DNA of 64,000 nt. Origin: Limnomonas spitsbergensis. Its lineage: Eukaryota > Chlorophyta > Chlorophyceae > Chlamydomonadales. The notes under the pieces are model-generated. The model had not been told where the DNA came from. It saw only the letters and a program-made list of their open reading frames with translations, and did not search any database. The translations under genes were made by a program, and so were the position numbers. Of this stretch, positions 53,056-63,055 are shown piece after piece (the first letter of the stretch is position 1; each line of letters opens with the position of its first letter). Where the stretch lies: NCBI GenBank assembly GCA_037349105.1, contig JAYJMM010000114.1, forward strand, positions 496,001 through 560,000. Reading direction: 5' to 3'.

Positions 53056-54600
53056 GTGACACAAGCACGGTTGGACTGGACGCAAGCGGCGGTGGGGACC
53101 CCAGGGCAGGGTTACCCAGTACGGGCCGTATTGGCCTAAAATCCCGTACCGTATCCATACCGCACCGTACCGTTTGCAACACGGCCAAGTACGGCCGCCA
53201 TTTCCTGCACTGCATGACTGCATGGGAGCATAAGTGCACAGACCAGTCAGACATATCAGATATTATCAGGATGGTCGTAGGGGCAGCGCTGAGAACAAGT
53301 CCTAGGAAGGCAGCGTACACGGCTGATGCGCATTGGATTTTGCAGCCGTGCGTCATCATCGAAGGCTGGCCAGGCCAAGAGTGGGCGATGTAAATTTAGC
53401 GATAAGATGATCGTCGGGACTATGCGATTTACAAATCACCTCGCGGGCATAGCAGGACAAGTTGCGGCGTGTAAAAGGGTAAGGCGTTATTAGGACGGGT
53501 GATACATGCATACAGCGGTGATGTCGTGTAATCGTCTCCCTCGTCTGGCAAGTCCACAAAGTTCACAGTCCACACCTCCAGGACATCAAAATCTACGTAA
53601 GCTCGCTCGCTTCCAGAGGTAAAGAGGCATTCGTTGCTCGTAAAAGTCCATGTCTACTCCAATACTCAGTGGCAATAAGACACAACTTGGCGCCAAGTCA
53701 CAATCCAAAGCTGCATACCGTACATGGAGGGAGGAGGCTAGGAGTAGTAGGAGCATCCGTGTCCAGGACTCCCATGAGGGAGGCAAGACACAGGAGCTCC
53801 GTGTCTCCTTACGAAGTGATTTCCATGCATGCCATGTAATGATGCAACTCAGCAACTATGCAAGGTGATTCTGAGGCCTCTTGTTTCTATTGCTATATTC
53901 ATGCATGCAAAATTTCATGTGCCATGCTGGTGGGTAGCGTTTATATGGACTGGCTGAATTACTCAAATGCTGAATGGCATGTTGGAACATTGTAATGGCG
54001 ATGTGTGAGGAGTTTGGGATTGAATCAATGATCATATTTTCCCCTAGCATGTCAGCATGGTAAATCTGCAAGCATGCATGGAGATCCTAGGTGTTTATTT
54101 GGGGGCCATGCAAAATTGCATGGGGGCTGTCATGCAGCCATGCAGTATGTCAGGATGTGCATGGGGGGCGAACAGTCATGGGGGTGTTGCATGCATGTGT
54201 TTCTCTGTGTGGATCCTGCTGTTCAGAGCGTTGAAAATGCGAAAAAATCTTGGACCGTATTGCCCTACCATATTGTCCCTTTTGCCCGTACCGTATCCGT
54301 ACCGTACCGCACCGTATTCCCGTACCGTGTTTCCGTACCGGGTTACCCTGCCCCAGGGACCCTACGACCGAGCACAGATCTGCGGCGACCTACCGCGCCT
54401 GGTTCCATCCAGTCCACGGCGGGTGCCGTGCTGGTGCAAGCCAAGAGCCGCACTTGTCAGAAGGAGTGTGCTTGCGTGTGCATCAATTTGCGACTGCGCC
54501 TTGGCGCGATCAGCACTGCTGATACCAGAGGACGGCGCAACGGTCAGCGGCGACAGGCACGTTGCTGCCAGCGGTGTGGGGAGGACGAGACCTAGCCATT
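53056..54600 (+). mobile_element. LINE-A fragment interrupted by a hAT element
   Basis: Reading across the insertion, the plus strand gives LDASGGGDPRDPTTEHRSAA (53080-53106 joined to 54359), matching LDAAG..DPRDPATEHGYAA in the 12-kb copy. RCCQRCGEDET at about 54560 matches the Cys-rich tail. Decayed and truncated at both sides. Confidence 0.65.
53107..54350. mobile_element. non-autonomous hAT-type element (1244 bp)
   Basis: Termini CAGGGTTACCCAGTACGG and CCGTACCGGGTTACCCTG are imperfect inverted repeats, flanked by the 8-bp duplication CCCCAGGG (53099-53106 and 54351-54358). Subterminal CCGTACCGTATCCGTACCG arrays resemble the GATACGTTACG arrays of the 15969-16797 element. No transposase frame was found. 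Confidence 0.85.
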
Positions 54601-55600
54601 ACTTACGGTCTATGAAATTCCGAAACGAATCCCCTGTTAAGAAAGAACTAACAAGGAAGTGCGTTCAAGAAAAACAGGCATTGCTTTGCTTTGCGTCGAC
54701 CGAGACACGTGCCATCTTCCAAGAAAAAACATACGAGTTTCGCAGAACCAAAGAAATACCCTTTAGACGTGGAGTATGCATTACCTTCTACGATCGCTGA
54801 AGACCCGCTTGTGTCCTCGAAACTTAGTTGCACTCGATACAAGATGACCCGAAAAAATGGGAGACAGCGCCTGGAGATTTCAAAGCGGTGCACGATTTGT
54901 TTACACCAGTTTGCGTAACTAAGAAAGCTGGAGGCTCTGCCGAAATTTTGGTCCCGGGCTCGTACCCCGAGGGTACAAGGCGCAAAATTCCCGATACCTC
55001 CCACTTCCCCTGGTTTCGGCGGCTAGAACGAAGTCTCGGTACCTCTTCCGCGCTGAGAAGTCGAGCGATTGGACACCCCCCCGCCCAGATCCCCCACCGT
55101 TGAATAGCTGGCAAACCCAGCCCTGAACTCTGGTCCCGAAGACCTTATATAGGACTCTGTATAGGACCGAGTACAAAAAATTCAGGGCGTGTCGGAAATG
55201 TTCCGAGAGTCGGTTGAACTCGTGTCGTGAAAAGTGCTGGGCTGATTTTGCTTGCACGGTAGACAGCGTAGACAGGTAGACAGACTTAGGGTGGGCTTGG
55301 AGTACGAACCGCCCCGCTTCCCCACAGGAGGATCTGATACGCACGTCCTGGCGTATTCCCAGCTTCGATCCCGACCCCAGGTTTTCATACACCAGTCGTC
55401 CTGCCTAAAACACCATTCCGTCTTTGGATTTACACTGGAGGTGTAACGCAGAGCCTACACTGAATTTCTGCTTGAGCCAACTTAACTATAAATAATATAT
55501 AGTATACTACACTATACCATTTGCTTGATGCGCCTGGACGGCGAATGTATCTCCTGTCTCGAGTCCCACTCTGTGGCCCCGCCCGATCGCAGCAGCGCCA
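54601..55600. other. no gene recognised; contains an 87-bp dispersed repeat
   Basis: The 54940-55030 segment is the inverted partner of 15029-15115. A TATATAGG run lies at about 55144. No conserved protein motif was found in the frames on either strand. Confidence 0.4.
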
Positions 55601-55654
55601 TGTCTCCTTCCTATATCTAAATGTCGCTGTTTTCGTGGCTGTCGGCGTGTCTGT

Positions 55655-55784
55655 TTGCACGAGCTGAGCCAGCTTCTGCGGATGCAACTCCCTCGGAGCA
55701 CACTGCCGCTCTGGGGCAGGCGCAGCTATTGGCTTTACCACAACCAAGATGCCCGGACTTTGCGCTGCATCAAGCCTCTGCAGC
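55655..55784 (+). other. possible isolated exon, function unknown
   Basis: CTGAGCCAG (acceptor-like, about 55668) precedes an open stretch reading LPLWGRRSYWLYHNQDARTL and ending at GCAGCCG|GTGAGT (about 55784). No partner exon or family was found, so this is a weak call. Confidence 0.2.
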
Positions 55785-57090
55785 CGGTGAGTTCCATGGT
55801 TCAGGAGGGATGGGTCAGCAGCCTCTTCCAATTACTGCACGACGATGTTCAGCTTCAAAATATGTTTGCCTGGCCAGCGCCTCGCATGTCGCCGTCCCTT
55901 TCAGGATTCAATCCATGTTTCACAATTGTACTGATCAGCGGAAGAATTTGGGTGCCGACAGAAATCTGGAAGCTAGCCGTAGAAATGCGACCCCGGATCT
56001 GCTGGCTGTCGCGACTCAGTTGAGGCTATTGGTTGGATGCCTGGACGCTGTAAGATCAAAATAAAATTTTTACAGCGTTCTGAACTGCGGAATAACTGCT
56101 ATCCGTTCCGCCTGACCTCGGCATCCCCGGTCCCACAACAGGCTAGAGCAGGCTAGCACAACCTCCGCCGGGATGCTCTGCGTGTTTGACCGTGCCTCAG
56201 CTGCATCTACAATGGGGGAAGGGCTGCTACACCAAGCCCAGATCCATAGGCCAAGCACTAGCGGAAGGTTTGCCGAAGTGTTGTCCTTCAGGCCTAGGGG
56301 TGGCTGCCTGGCTCCAGTTGGTCAGCAGAGCTTGCTGCGTCAGCCTTTTCCCGCATCTGGCCATGACAAGGCTGAAAAATATACGTATGTGAGCATAGGC
56401 AAGCGTGTCACTCAAGGAGGAGCCCTGGCTGCTACCATATACCATATGCATGCAATGGCGCCAGTCCATTTTGGCTGCAGCATGTCCACATTATTACTAA
56501 TTAGTCCCCTCGCCCATCGCCCTTTCCTGGCATTTACTCATGCTCGCTGTACCTGCTTGCTCTCCCTAGGACGTCATGAGGTTTACTAAGTCCTTTGCTT
56601 TGATCATTTTTGGCCTGGCTACTGGAGGAGCATGCAAATTAGAAAGGGGGCTCGATTCCCCACTCAATTGTAAGAAAACGTCCTGGAGACCACTAGCAGA
56701 GTAATATTTGAATCCGAGGGCATTTGTCAGTCTTTTAAGGCGGAATAATGCTTATTTGATCGCTTGTTGCTTAAAAGCTTTCAGGTGTGACTCTTGGATG
56801 TTTCAAAAACGGAACTTACAAGAAACGGAACTTACATGCAGCCACATCCTTGCTTTGGCTACCCGCGTCCAACCCGTTTCGAATGGCAATTAACAACATA
56901 CCACGATCCTCAGCCTGAGGATCCATCCCCTCATAACATCCGCACACCCTGCCCCCCCCTCCCACTTCCTGCCCCCCCTCCTCCCTCAGGGTACACCTTT
57001 GAATCCCCTGATACCTGCCCCCTGCTCACCCACCTGCCGGACCCATATCTGCCCGCTCATTTTAATTCTCGACCCTGGTGACCCTATCCT
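55785..57090. other. no gene recognised
   Basis: Several short open frames without recognisable motifs. The 56940-57000 part is C-rich and pyrimidine-rich. Upstream exons of the following coiled-coil gene could lie here but were not defined. Confidence 0.4.
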
Positions 57091-57094
57091 GCAG

Positions 57095-57921
57095 GTACCG
57101 CAGGGTGCAGCAGCAGCCAGCGGCAGCCCGCCGCGGCGGCTCCGCCCCTGTTCCAGCCAATGCTGGGCGACGAGGATAACGATGGTATCCTAGTTCTGAT
57201 GCCAGGCGGCGATACCCCCTCGCCCCTCCACCCCGCCTCCACCGTCGGCACGCGCATGGCGGGCATGCTGGCTGCAGACCATGCGCCGCCCGTGCGCATC
57301 CTGCCTCCCCGGCCCAGAAGGCCAGGGCAGCCTCCCCCTCGCCTGAGCGGGCTGGTCGGTGCTGGCAGCCGCCCCGCCAGCCCGGGGCCCCCCGAGGATC
57401 AGTACGAGCGGGGGACCTCGCTGGAATGGCTCTCCTCCGCCCCATCGGTTAAACCTGGGGCGCAGGTCGATAGGGAAGTGATGAGGGAGCTGCAGTGCAA
57501 GGCGGATGCGATGCGGGCGCGGGCTGGCCCGCGCGAGGTGGAAGCCATGCTGGCGCGGGAGAGGCAGGGAGAGGCCGAAGCGATCCTGGCGAGGTTGCGA
57601 CCGCTGGACGCCAAGACCTGTCGGGCGGTGGAGCGGCGGCGTGAAGCGCAGGCGATGCAGGCGCTGGAGCGGCAGCGCGTGTCTGAGGCGATGCAGGCTC
57701 GGGATCAACAGCGCGAGGCTGAGGCTAGGAAGGCGCGCGAGCGGCAGCGCGAGGCCACGGTGACGCAGGCGAGGGAGCGGCAGCGTCAGGTGGAGATGAT
57801 GCAGGTGCATGCGCGGCAGCGAGAGGAGGATGGGACGTTGGCGCGGGAGCGGCAGCGCGAGGCCGAGGCCTTGCAGGTGCGTGGGCCACCTGCTGATGCC
57901 AGGGCAATGTCTCTGTATTAG
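57095..57921 (+). CDS. coiled-coil protein exon(s), unrecognised family
   Basis: An acceptor TATCCTGCAG ends at 57094. The frame then reads QPAAAAPPLFQPMLGDEDND, GILVLMPGGDTP, a Pro-rich stretch (PPRPRRPGQPPPR), and from about 57480 a long charged helix: repeated ARERQREAEAMQA / QRVSEAMQARDQQREAEA with a period near 10-14 residues, typical of coiled coil. The frame stops at 57919-57921. However, 57877 (TTGCAG|GTGCGT) is a good phase-0 donor and the coding quality drops there, so the exon may really end at 57876. GC-rich third positions fit a host gene. No function is assigned; upstream and downstream exons are not defined. Confidence 0.55.
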
Positions 57922-58095
57922 CCCATGCAGGTGCATGGGCCACCAGCTCATGCCAGGGCAATGCCTATGTATTAGACCATGCAGGTGCATGGGCCATGCA
58001 GGTGCATGGGCCACCGGCTCATGCCAGGGCAATGCCTATGTATTAGACCATGCAGGTGCATGGGCCATGCAGGTGCATGGGCCACCAGCTGATGT
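57871..58095 (+). repeat. tandem repeat anchored on a donor-like site
   Basis: About four copies of CAGGTGCATGGGCCACCAGC plus TCATGCCAGGGCAATGCCTATGTATTAG (50-70 bp each, some with an extra CATGCAGGTGCATGGGC). The first copy overlaps the end of the coiled-coil frame; each copy repeats GCAG|GTGC(A/G)TGGG. Confidence 0.8.
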
Positions 58096-58330
58096 CACGG
58101 CAATGTTTACCTTTGTTTCTGTACTAGGCAAGGGGTAGCCATTGGTGACCAGTAGAGCGATCCAAAAGCAAGTCTGGTCGACGATTTCAGCCTAGCCACT
58201 CGCCAAAATAAATTGGCTTGCCGAAGGCTGTGTGCCCATGTTGTCAAAATATTTCACACCGTTGGCTCCTCTTTTGGAAAGTAACCACGGTATACATTTT
58301 GAAATCAGAGACTGTTGTCAGCCCCTTCTG

Positions 58331-58465
58331 TTGCTTGCCCAGGGGGGGTCACTGGTTTTCGCTCGCTGTCCTAGCGTATTTAGTGCCTGTACCCGTTAAC
58401 AGGCACAAGTCCCATGCATCACATGAGATGCCCGCTGGACTGTAAAAACTTCAAAACACTTCACT
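58331..58465 (+). mobile_element. LINE-B 3' tail fragment
   Basis: TTGCTTGCCCAGGGGGG, CACTGGTTTTCGCT, CCCATGCATCACATGAGATG and GGACTGTAAAAACTTCAAAA match the 3' untranslated tail of the LINE-B copy in E1 (45085-45222). Strongly 5'-truncated. Confidence 0.75.
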
Positions 58466-58469
58466 GTCT

Positions 58470-58593
58470 TGCTCCTGCTGCTCCTGCTGCAGCTGTTGTC
58501 AACCCCTTTTGTCCTGCTTCTCCTGCTGCTGCTGCTGCTGTCTTCCCCTTCTGGCATGCTGCTGCTTCTGCCTTGCGCTTTCTGCCTGCTGCC

Positions 58594-58624
<31 letters not shown>

Positions 58625-58760
58625 TTTTGTCTGCTCTGATAAGGGCCTTTTGTCAGGCCAGGGCTGTTGCAAGTGGCCTGGTTGCAACTGGTGGACTGAG
58701 CCTGCTGCTGCTCCTGCTGCTGTGGCTGTCTATAAATGAGCCTGCTGTTGCATCTGGTGG
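58470..58760 (+). repeat. CTG-rich stretch with duplicated GGTGGACTGAGCC block
   Basis: (CTG)n-like runs at about 58478-58620. GGGCTGTTGCAAGTGGCC...TGGTGGACTGAGCC (58665-58700) is partly repeated at 58740-58768, and again at 60195-60240 inside the following frame (TGGTGGACGGAG). Confidence 0.65.
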
Positions 58761-58892
58761 ACTGAGCCTCCTCTTGCTGCCTCGCAGCCCTGTCTTTCGG
58801 ACGCCGCCTCGCCACGTCACCCAGACTCCAGGAGACGCACTGGGGATCACACCTGCTACCACAGTGGCATTGGCAGCAGCGGGATCTCAGGG

Positions 58893-60635
58893 GTGTTACT
58901 TCAGCATCCAGGTGCCAACTGTAGCTCTGACACTCGGACTCACTATCGGCAGCTTCGACCCGCCAGCATGCGCACCACTTCCTTCTCTTCGTCTTGCTTA
59001 ATGTCTGCAGGCGGCTCCTCCTCCATGGCCATGGGCTCAGCAGGGGTGTCAGAGCCTGCGCTACTGCCAGCACACGCCGCCGCCGCCGCCGCCGCCGCTG
59101 CTGCTTTTGCGGCTTCGTCGACAGTGGTAACGCCGTTTTCTCTCATGACAGCCCTTTCAAAGGCTCGCGTGTGCCCCGCTGCTGCAGCTGCGACGGCCTC
59201 GGCGGCCATGGTGGGCGCATCCTCATCAAGCGATGCTGTGAGCTCTTTGTCACACCTGAAACCCATCACCTCGGCATCCGAGGCCGCTCCAGCAGCCGCC
59301 ACGCTTGCCCCCGCCCCCGCCCTGGATCGACCGCCCAGGCCGGGCATGCAACGACACTCGCTGGAGAACGCCAGCTGGACGGCGCGGCTGTACCGCTTGG
59401 CTCTGGCTGGCACCGCGACCGAGGAGGACCTGATGGAGGACCTGGCTGTTAGCAGGGTCTTTGAGCCGCCACCTTTGAACAAGCTGGCCACGTTTGCCTC
59501 AGACCTGGACGACGCCTCCACGGCGGCGTCGGGCCTCACGACGCCGTCCGGCCTCACAACGCCGCGCAAGCACAGCTACTGCTCCTCCGCGATGCCCTAC
59601 TCGTGGATGGATCAGGACCAAGAGCGCGCTGACCGGGGGCTGGAGCAGGAGCTGGACCAGCTTGTCTGTGGAACGACAACGGGCACGGCACCGGACGCGG
59701 GCGGCGACGGGGGGGACTCAGCGTCAGAGGGGCTGGCTCAAGCAGATGAGGCGGAGCGTTGCGAGGAGGGGTTTTGCTCGGGTAGGGGGAGCCTCTCGTT
59801 GCACAGGGACCTTTTGGAGGACTGGGCGCTTGGAGCGGACGCACTGCTGCTGGAGGGCTTGAGGAGGAACGCGGAGAGGTTTATCGCGACTGGGATGCCG
59901 GAGGAGCAGGAGCAGGAGGAGGACTGCTGGTGGGCCGGGTCTGAGCGGCTGCCGACAAAGCCTGGGCCGCCGCGGCAGTCTGAGATACCTAGCCACGAAG
60001 CGCTGACGGCGGCTGCGTTAGCCAGGGTGCGGCAAGCCGCAATGTCCTCGCTGTTGCCGCAGCTGCCAAAGGTCGAGATGCAGGGTGTAGTCGGCACGGA
60101 GGTTGGCGATGCGGACATTGATGGCGACGATGCAACATTGATGGCGTCATTTGCTTTTGGATGCACGTGTCCCGCTCTGACAGGCCCCCTCTCAGGGCAG
60201 GGCTGCTGCAAGCGGCTGGGATGCAAATGGTGGACGGAGAGCCGCCCTGCTGAGATGTACCTCCGGCCGGTGCGAGAAGAGGACGTGCTGAACGAGAACG
60301 TGGCGGCAGGGGGCAAGCGGACAGCCGAGCAGCTGCTCGCCACAGCCAGGGCAACGATGGAAGCCATAGCCGCCGGCCGCGCCGCCGCGGCGCGCCTGCG
60401 CTCGGCATTGCGGGCGCAGCAGCGGCTGCCGGCGCCCGGCGGCACCGCAGTCCGTACGCGGCGGTCCTCCGAAGATGGGTCTCAGTCTTACAGCCGCCGC
60501 GCGCGGGGCTTCGGGGAAATCACTGGGTGGGGCATGCAGGCTTGCCATACGAGGCGGAGGTCTCTGCCCGGCCTGAGGTCCAATGCCAAGGGTTTGGGAG
60601 CCAAGCCTATGGGGTGTGGGAATCAGGGCAAATAG
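58893..60635 (+). CDS. 580-codon frame, unrecognised acidic protein
   Basis: Open to TAG at 60633-60635. The 5' end is uncertain: there is no clear ATG context, and acceptor-like sites lie at 58890 and 59010. The region 59280-60130 looks most coding: RHSLENASWTARLYRLALAG, TATEEDLMEDLAVSRVF, DQDQERADRGLEQELDQLV, LLEDWALGADALLLEGLRR and an EEQEQEEDCWWAGSE acidic patch. An Ala run sits near residue 65, coded by GCC/GCT repeats. The C-terminal part is basic. No domain is recognised. It is probably a host gene and could be the 3' part of the gene begun at 57095, but the phases of the most obvious splice sites do not agree. The opposite strand at 58943-59569 is also open. Confidence 0.5.
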   Translation: MLLQHPGANCSSDTRTHYRQLRPASMRTTSFSSSCLMSAGGSSSMAMGSAGVSEPALLPAHAAAAAAAAAAFAASSTVVTPFSLMTALSKARVCPAAAAATASAAMVGASSSSDAVSSLSHLKPITSASEAAPAAATLAPAPALDRPPRPGMQRHSLENASWTARLYRLALAGTATEEDLMEDLAVSRVFEPPPLNKLATFASDLDDASTAASGLTTPSGLTTPRKHSYCSSAMPYSWMDQDQERADRGLEQELDQLVCGTTTGTAPDAGGDGGDSASEGLAQADEAERCEEGFCSGRGSLSLHRDLLEDWALGADALLLEGLRRNAERFIATGMPEEQEQEEDCWWAGSERLPTKPGPPRQSEIPSHEALTAAALARVRQAAMSSLLPQLPKVEMQGVVGTEVGDADIDGDDATLMASFAFGCTCPALTGPLSGQGCCKRLGCKWWTESRPAEMYLRPVREEDVLNENVAAGGKRTAEQLLATARATMEAIAAGRAAAARLRSALRAQQRLPAPGGTAVRTRRSSEDGSQSYSRRARGFGEITGWGMQACHTRRRSLPGLRSNAKGLGAKPMGCGNQGK

Positions 60636-61540
60636 CCTCCAAGTGTGCGCCTTAGTTATATCAAGAAGAGTTGTGTGTGTGGGGGGGGGTGGAGATAGCG
60701 CGCCTCTGACAGAAGGGTGTGAGCCTCTTTCAGTGTGTCATTGTTAGGTGCCCAAAGGAACATGGTGGCCCATGCAACATGGTGCACCGCAGGAGCAGAG
60801 ATAGATGATGGGGTGAGGGGGGGTCAAGTAGATGCTGAGGGTGGCTCTTGTTGCTGTGGAGGCCAAGGTTATTTGCCGCAAGGCCTCTTTGAGACAAATG
60901 CGGGTATTGGGTCGCCAGACCAAGCCATCGTGTGCTGGGCATGGACAGGCGTTCATAAAAGTGTGGTTGGTCGCGCTCGCTTGTGTGGCTTCCAAGATTT
61001 GGGGATATATCGATCATGCCCATGGCATGCTGTGTCGAAGAGACATATGCTTCTGTCGCTTTTCCTCCTTTTTCTGCGAGGGCATGTCCCTCTTCCTTGT
61101 TTTCTTTTAAATTGGGCATCATATGGCTCTGTCCGGTAAATTTGGCAATCGGTCAACGGTTGGCCCCCTCTGCTTTTCGCTCCCCAACAGCCTTTTCTTC
61201 GGGCACATTTGGGGGAGGACCACAGATTCTTGCAATGGGGGAGAGGGGGTCCTTCTCCTCATTGTGCTGCCCCGTGTCACTAGAAAAGCTATCGACTTGG
61301 CGTCAGGCTTCCAAGGCTCCTTTTTCTATATTTCCCTCAAACAACATTCGTCTCCTAATGGGGCCGTCCAACAAAAAAACGTCCTACCCCCTTTTATATA
61401 TGCAACCCTCGAAACGTTTTCATTTTCAGCGCCTTAGCTTCCCTCGCTCAGGCCCATTTGTCAAGCTTGTGTGAGGTGATGTTATTGCTTGCGCCCCTAG
61501 CCCATGTGCCGGCCAAGCAGGAGAGGATGAACTTCAGTGG
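60636..61540. other. no gene recognised
   Basis: 3' flank of the preceding frame, with a (G)n run at about 60683. Short overlapping frames on both strands have no recognisable motif. Confidence 0.45.
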
Positions 61541-61554
61541 GTTAGTGTGCCCTG

Positions 61555-61710
61555 ACACCCCGTTTCTAATTGATGGAGGAACTGTCCCTCCATCGAATCC
61601 CGCGGAGCAGGTGTGGAGGAACAGATGGAGGAAGTGTGGAAAAGAGTGAAGTAACTCAATAGTTTCCGGGCCGCGGAGTGGGAAGGGCCCGCGGAAACTA
61701 TTGGTTTATC
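61555..61710. other. two inverted repeats (hairpins)
   Basis: ATGGAGGAACTGTCCCTCCAT at 61574-61594 folds with a 7-bp stem. CAATAGTTTCCGG near 61656 pairs with CCGCGGAAACTATTGG near 61689-61704 (stem about 11 bp). They may be part of a small element or a terminator-like structure; unassigned. Confidence 0.4.
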
Positions 61711-61854
61711 AACTCATTGCCAGCTGGCAGAGATAATTTTCCTGCCCCTTTGCTAGTTCTTTCTATATTTGTATTTTTTTGATTTGGAGTCGACGGGGCG
61801 GCAAAGCCATCTGCGGGAAAGGGTGTTGCGATGATCTCCCGTAAATATTTTCAA

Positions 61855-62040
61855 ATGTATGGCAGGCAGGAGTGGGAGGCCCTGGCTTTTGTGGAACTTG
61901 TAGTGGAGTTCTGTGAAGGCTAGTCTCGGGGATACGGTTTGCCTGGCCTTTTTGTCATTGTCCTTGTTGTTTGGAAGTTGAACTTTCTATCCTTTTCTTT
62001 CCTCTTGTGCCTTCTCCCTTGACTTTCCTAATTGACTTAA
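61855..62040 (+). mobile_element. LINE-A 3' end fragment, plus strand
   Basis: GRQEWEALAFVELVVEFCEG then a stop (61860-61922) matches the LINE-A C-terminus GRLVWDAMAFVEDVVDIV at 13 kb. A T/C-rich tail follows and abuts the oppositely oriented fragment at 62045. Confidence 0.6.
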
Positions 62041-62044
62041 TGTT

Positions 62045-62880
62045 TTGTTAACGTTGACCTGGAGCTGCTTGACCGGCAGTGTATTCATGCAGGGCATCTA
62101 GCATGCGCTGCAGCCCTACCGGGCTGCTGGCTAGCAGGGTGAGATCATCCGCATATGAGAGGCACTTGAGTCTTCGCCCCGCCCCCAGCACAATGCCCTC
62201 TGCTGGGCACTGGGCTGCGATCATGCCCGGCAGATCGCTGATATAGAGACTGAAGAGGAGGGGGCTGAGTGGGCAGCCCTGCTTGATACCTCGGGTGCAA
62301 GGCACAGGGCCAGTGCTTTTATGGCCGTCTGTGAGCGTGTAGACTGCACCTTTGTAGAGCGCTTGCACAGCGCATAACAAGCAAGGAGGCATGTGAAGCC
62401 GTTCAGACAGGTGCTGCCAAAGCTGCTCCTGTGGCACACAGTCATAGGCCTTAGTGAAGTCAACAAAAGGCCACATGCAGTTTGCCACGGCCTGCAGCTG
62501 CCCTTTGAGAATGAATTGCGTGCCTCAAGACAAATGCAGCCTAGAGCGTGCTACGGCGCTGCTGAAAGCCGAACTGTTCAGGAGGGATGTGCTCATGTAA
62601 GCGTGCCCACTGATCAGCAGCGGCGTTTAGCATGCTAGGCTGCTAGCATACAGCAGGTACAGCATGCTCGTGATGGCAATGGGCCGGTAGTTACCGGGGT
62701 CCAGGGGGTCGCCCTTCTTGTTGATGGGCTGAATTCTGACAGGCTGCCATGCACTTGGCATTCCCCCCCGCACCAGTAGGGGTGCATCATCCGCAGCCAT
62801 TCAGTTAGCCCAGCCCTTTGCCCGCGACACAATCGGCCGAGTCTTGTTTTCAGCAGGGCTATAAGGTGTAATGTCATTAA
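62045..62880 (-). mobile_element. LINE-A fragment: RT core, minus strand
   Basis: DFTKAYDCVPQEQLWQHL (RT block 1, about 62466-62415), GIKQGCPLSPLLFSLYI (about 62295-62245), CLSYADDLTLLASSP (catalytic YADD at about 62155-62145) and LQRMLDALHEY. Upstream, in other frames, are INKKGDPLDPGNYRPIAIT (about 62725-62670). Frameshifts near 62070 and 62640 inactivate it. The 3' half is missing. Confidence 0.85.
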
Positions 62881-63055
62881 ATCAGGGAAACAATCGGCTG
62901 AGCTTTTTTTACAGCAAGGCCCAGAGTCGTCACGTCATTAAATCAGGGAAACAAACGACTGATCTCTTTTTCACAGCAGGGCTTACAGTTTTCACGTCAT
63001 GAAATCAGGGAAAGAAACCGCTGGGCCTTTTTACAGCCAAGGAAATGTGGCGAAA
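62825..63055. repeat. about 62-bp tandem repeat, three to four copies
   Basis: GTCATTAAATCAGGGAAAC occurs at 62873, 62934 and 62996 (last copy GTCATGAAATC), each followed by a T-run and ACAGCA(A/G)GGC. Related pieces (GGGCCCAGAGGTGTAACG) lie at 63225 and, inverted, near 11775 and 11970, next to other LINE-A fragments. Confidence 0.8.

Noticed and set aside
58943..59569. Minus-strand frame with VMRENGVTTVDEAAKAAA-type sequence
   Set aside because: Open because of GC-rich third positions and GCC/GGC repeats. The plus-strand frame continues for 1.7 kb beyond it with better coding character, although I cannot fully exclude an antisense exon.
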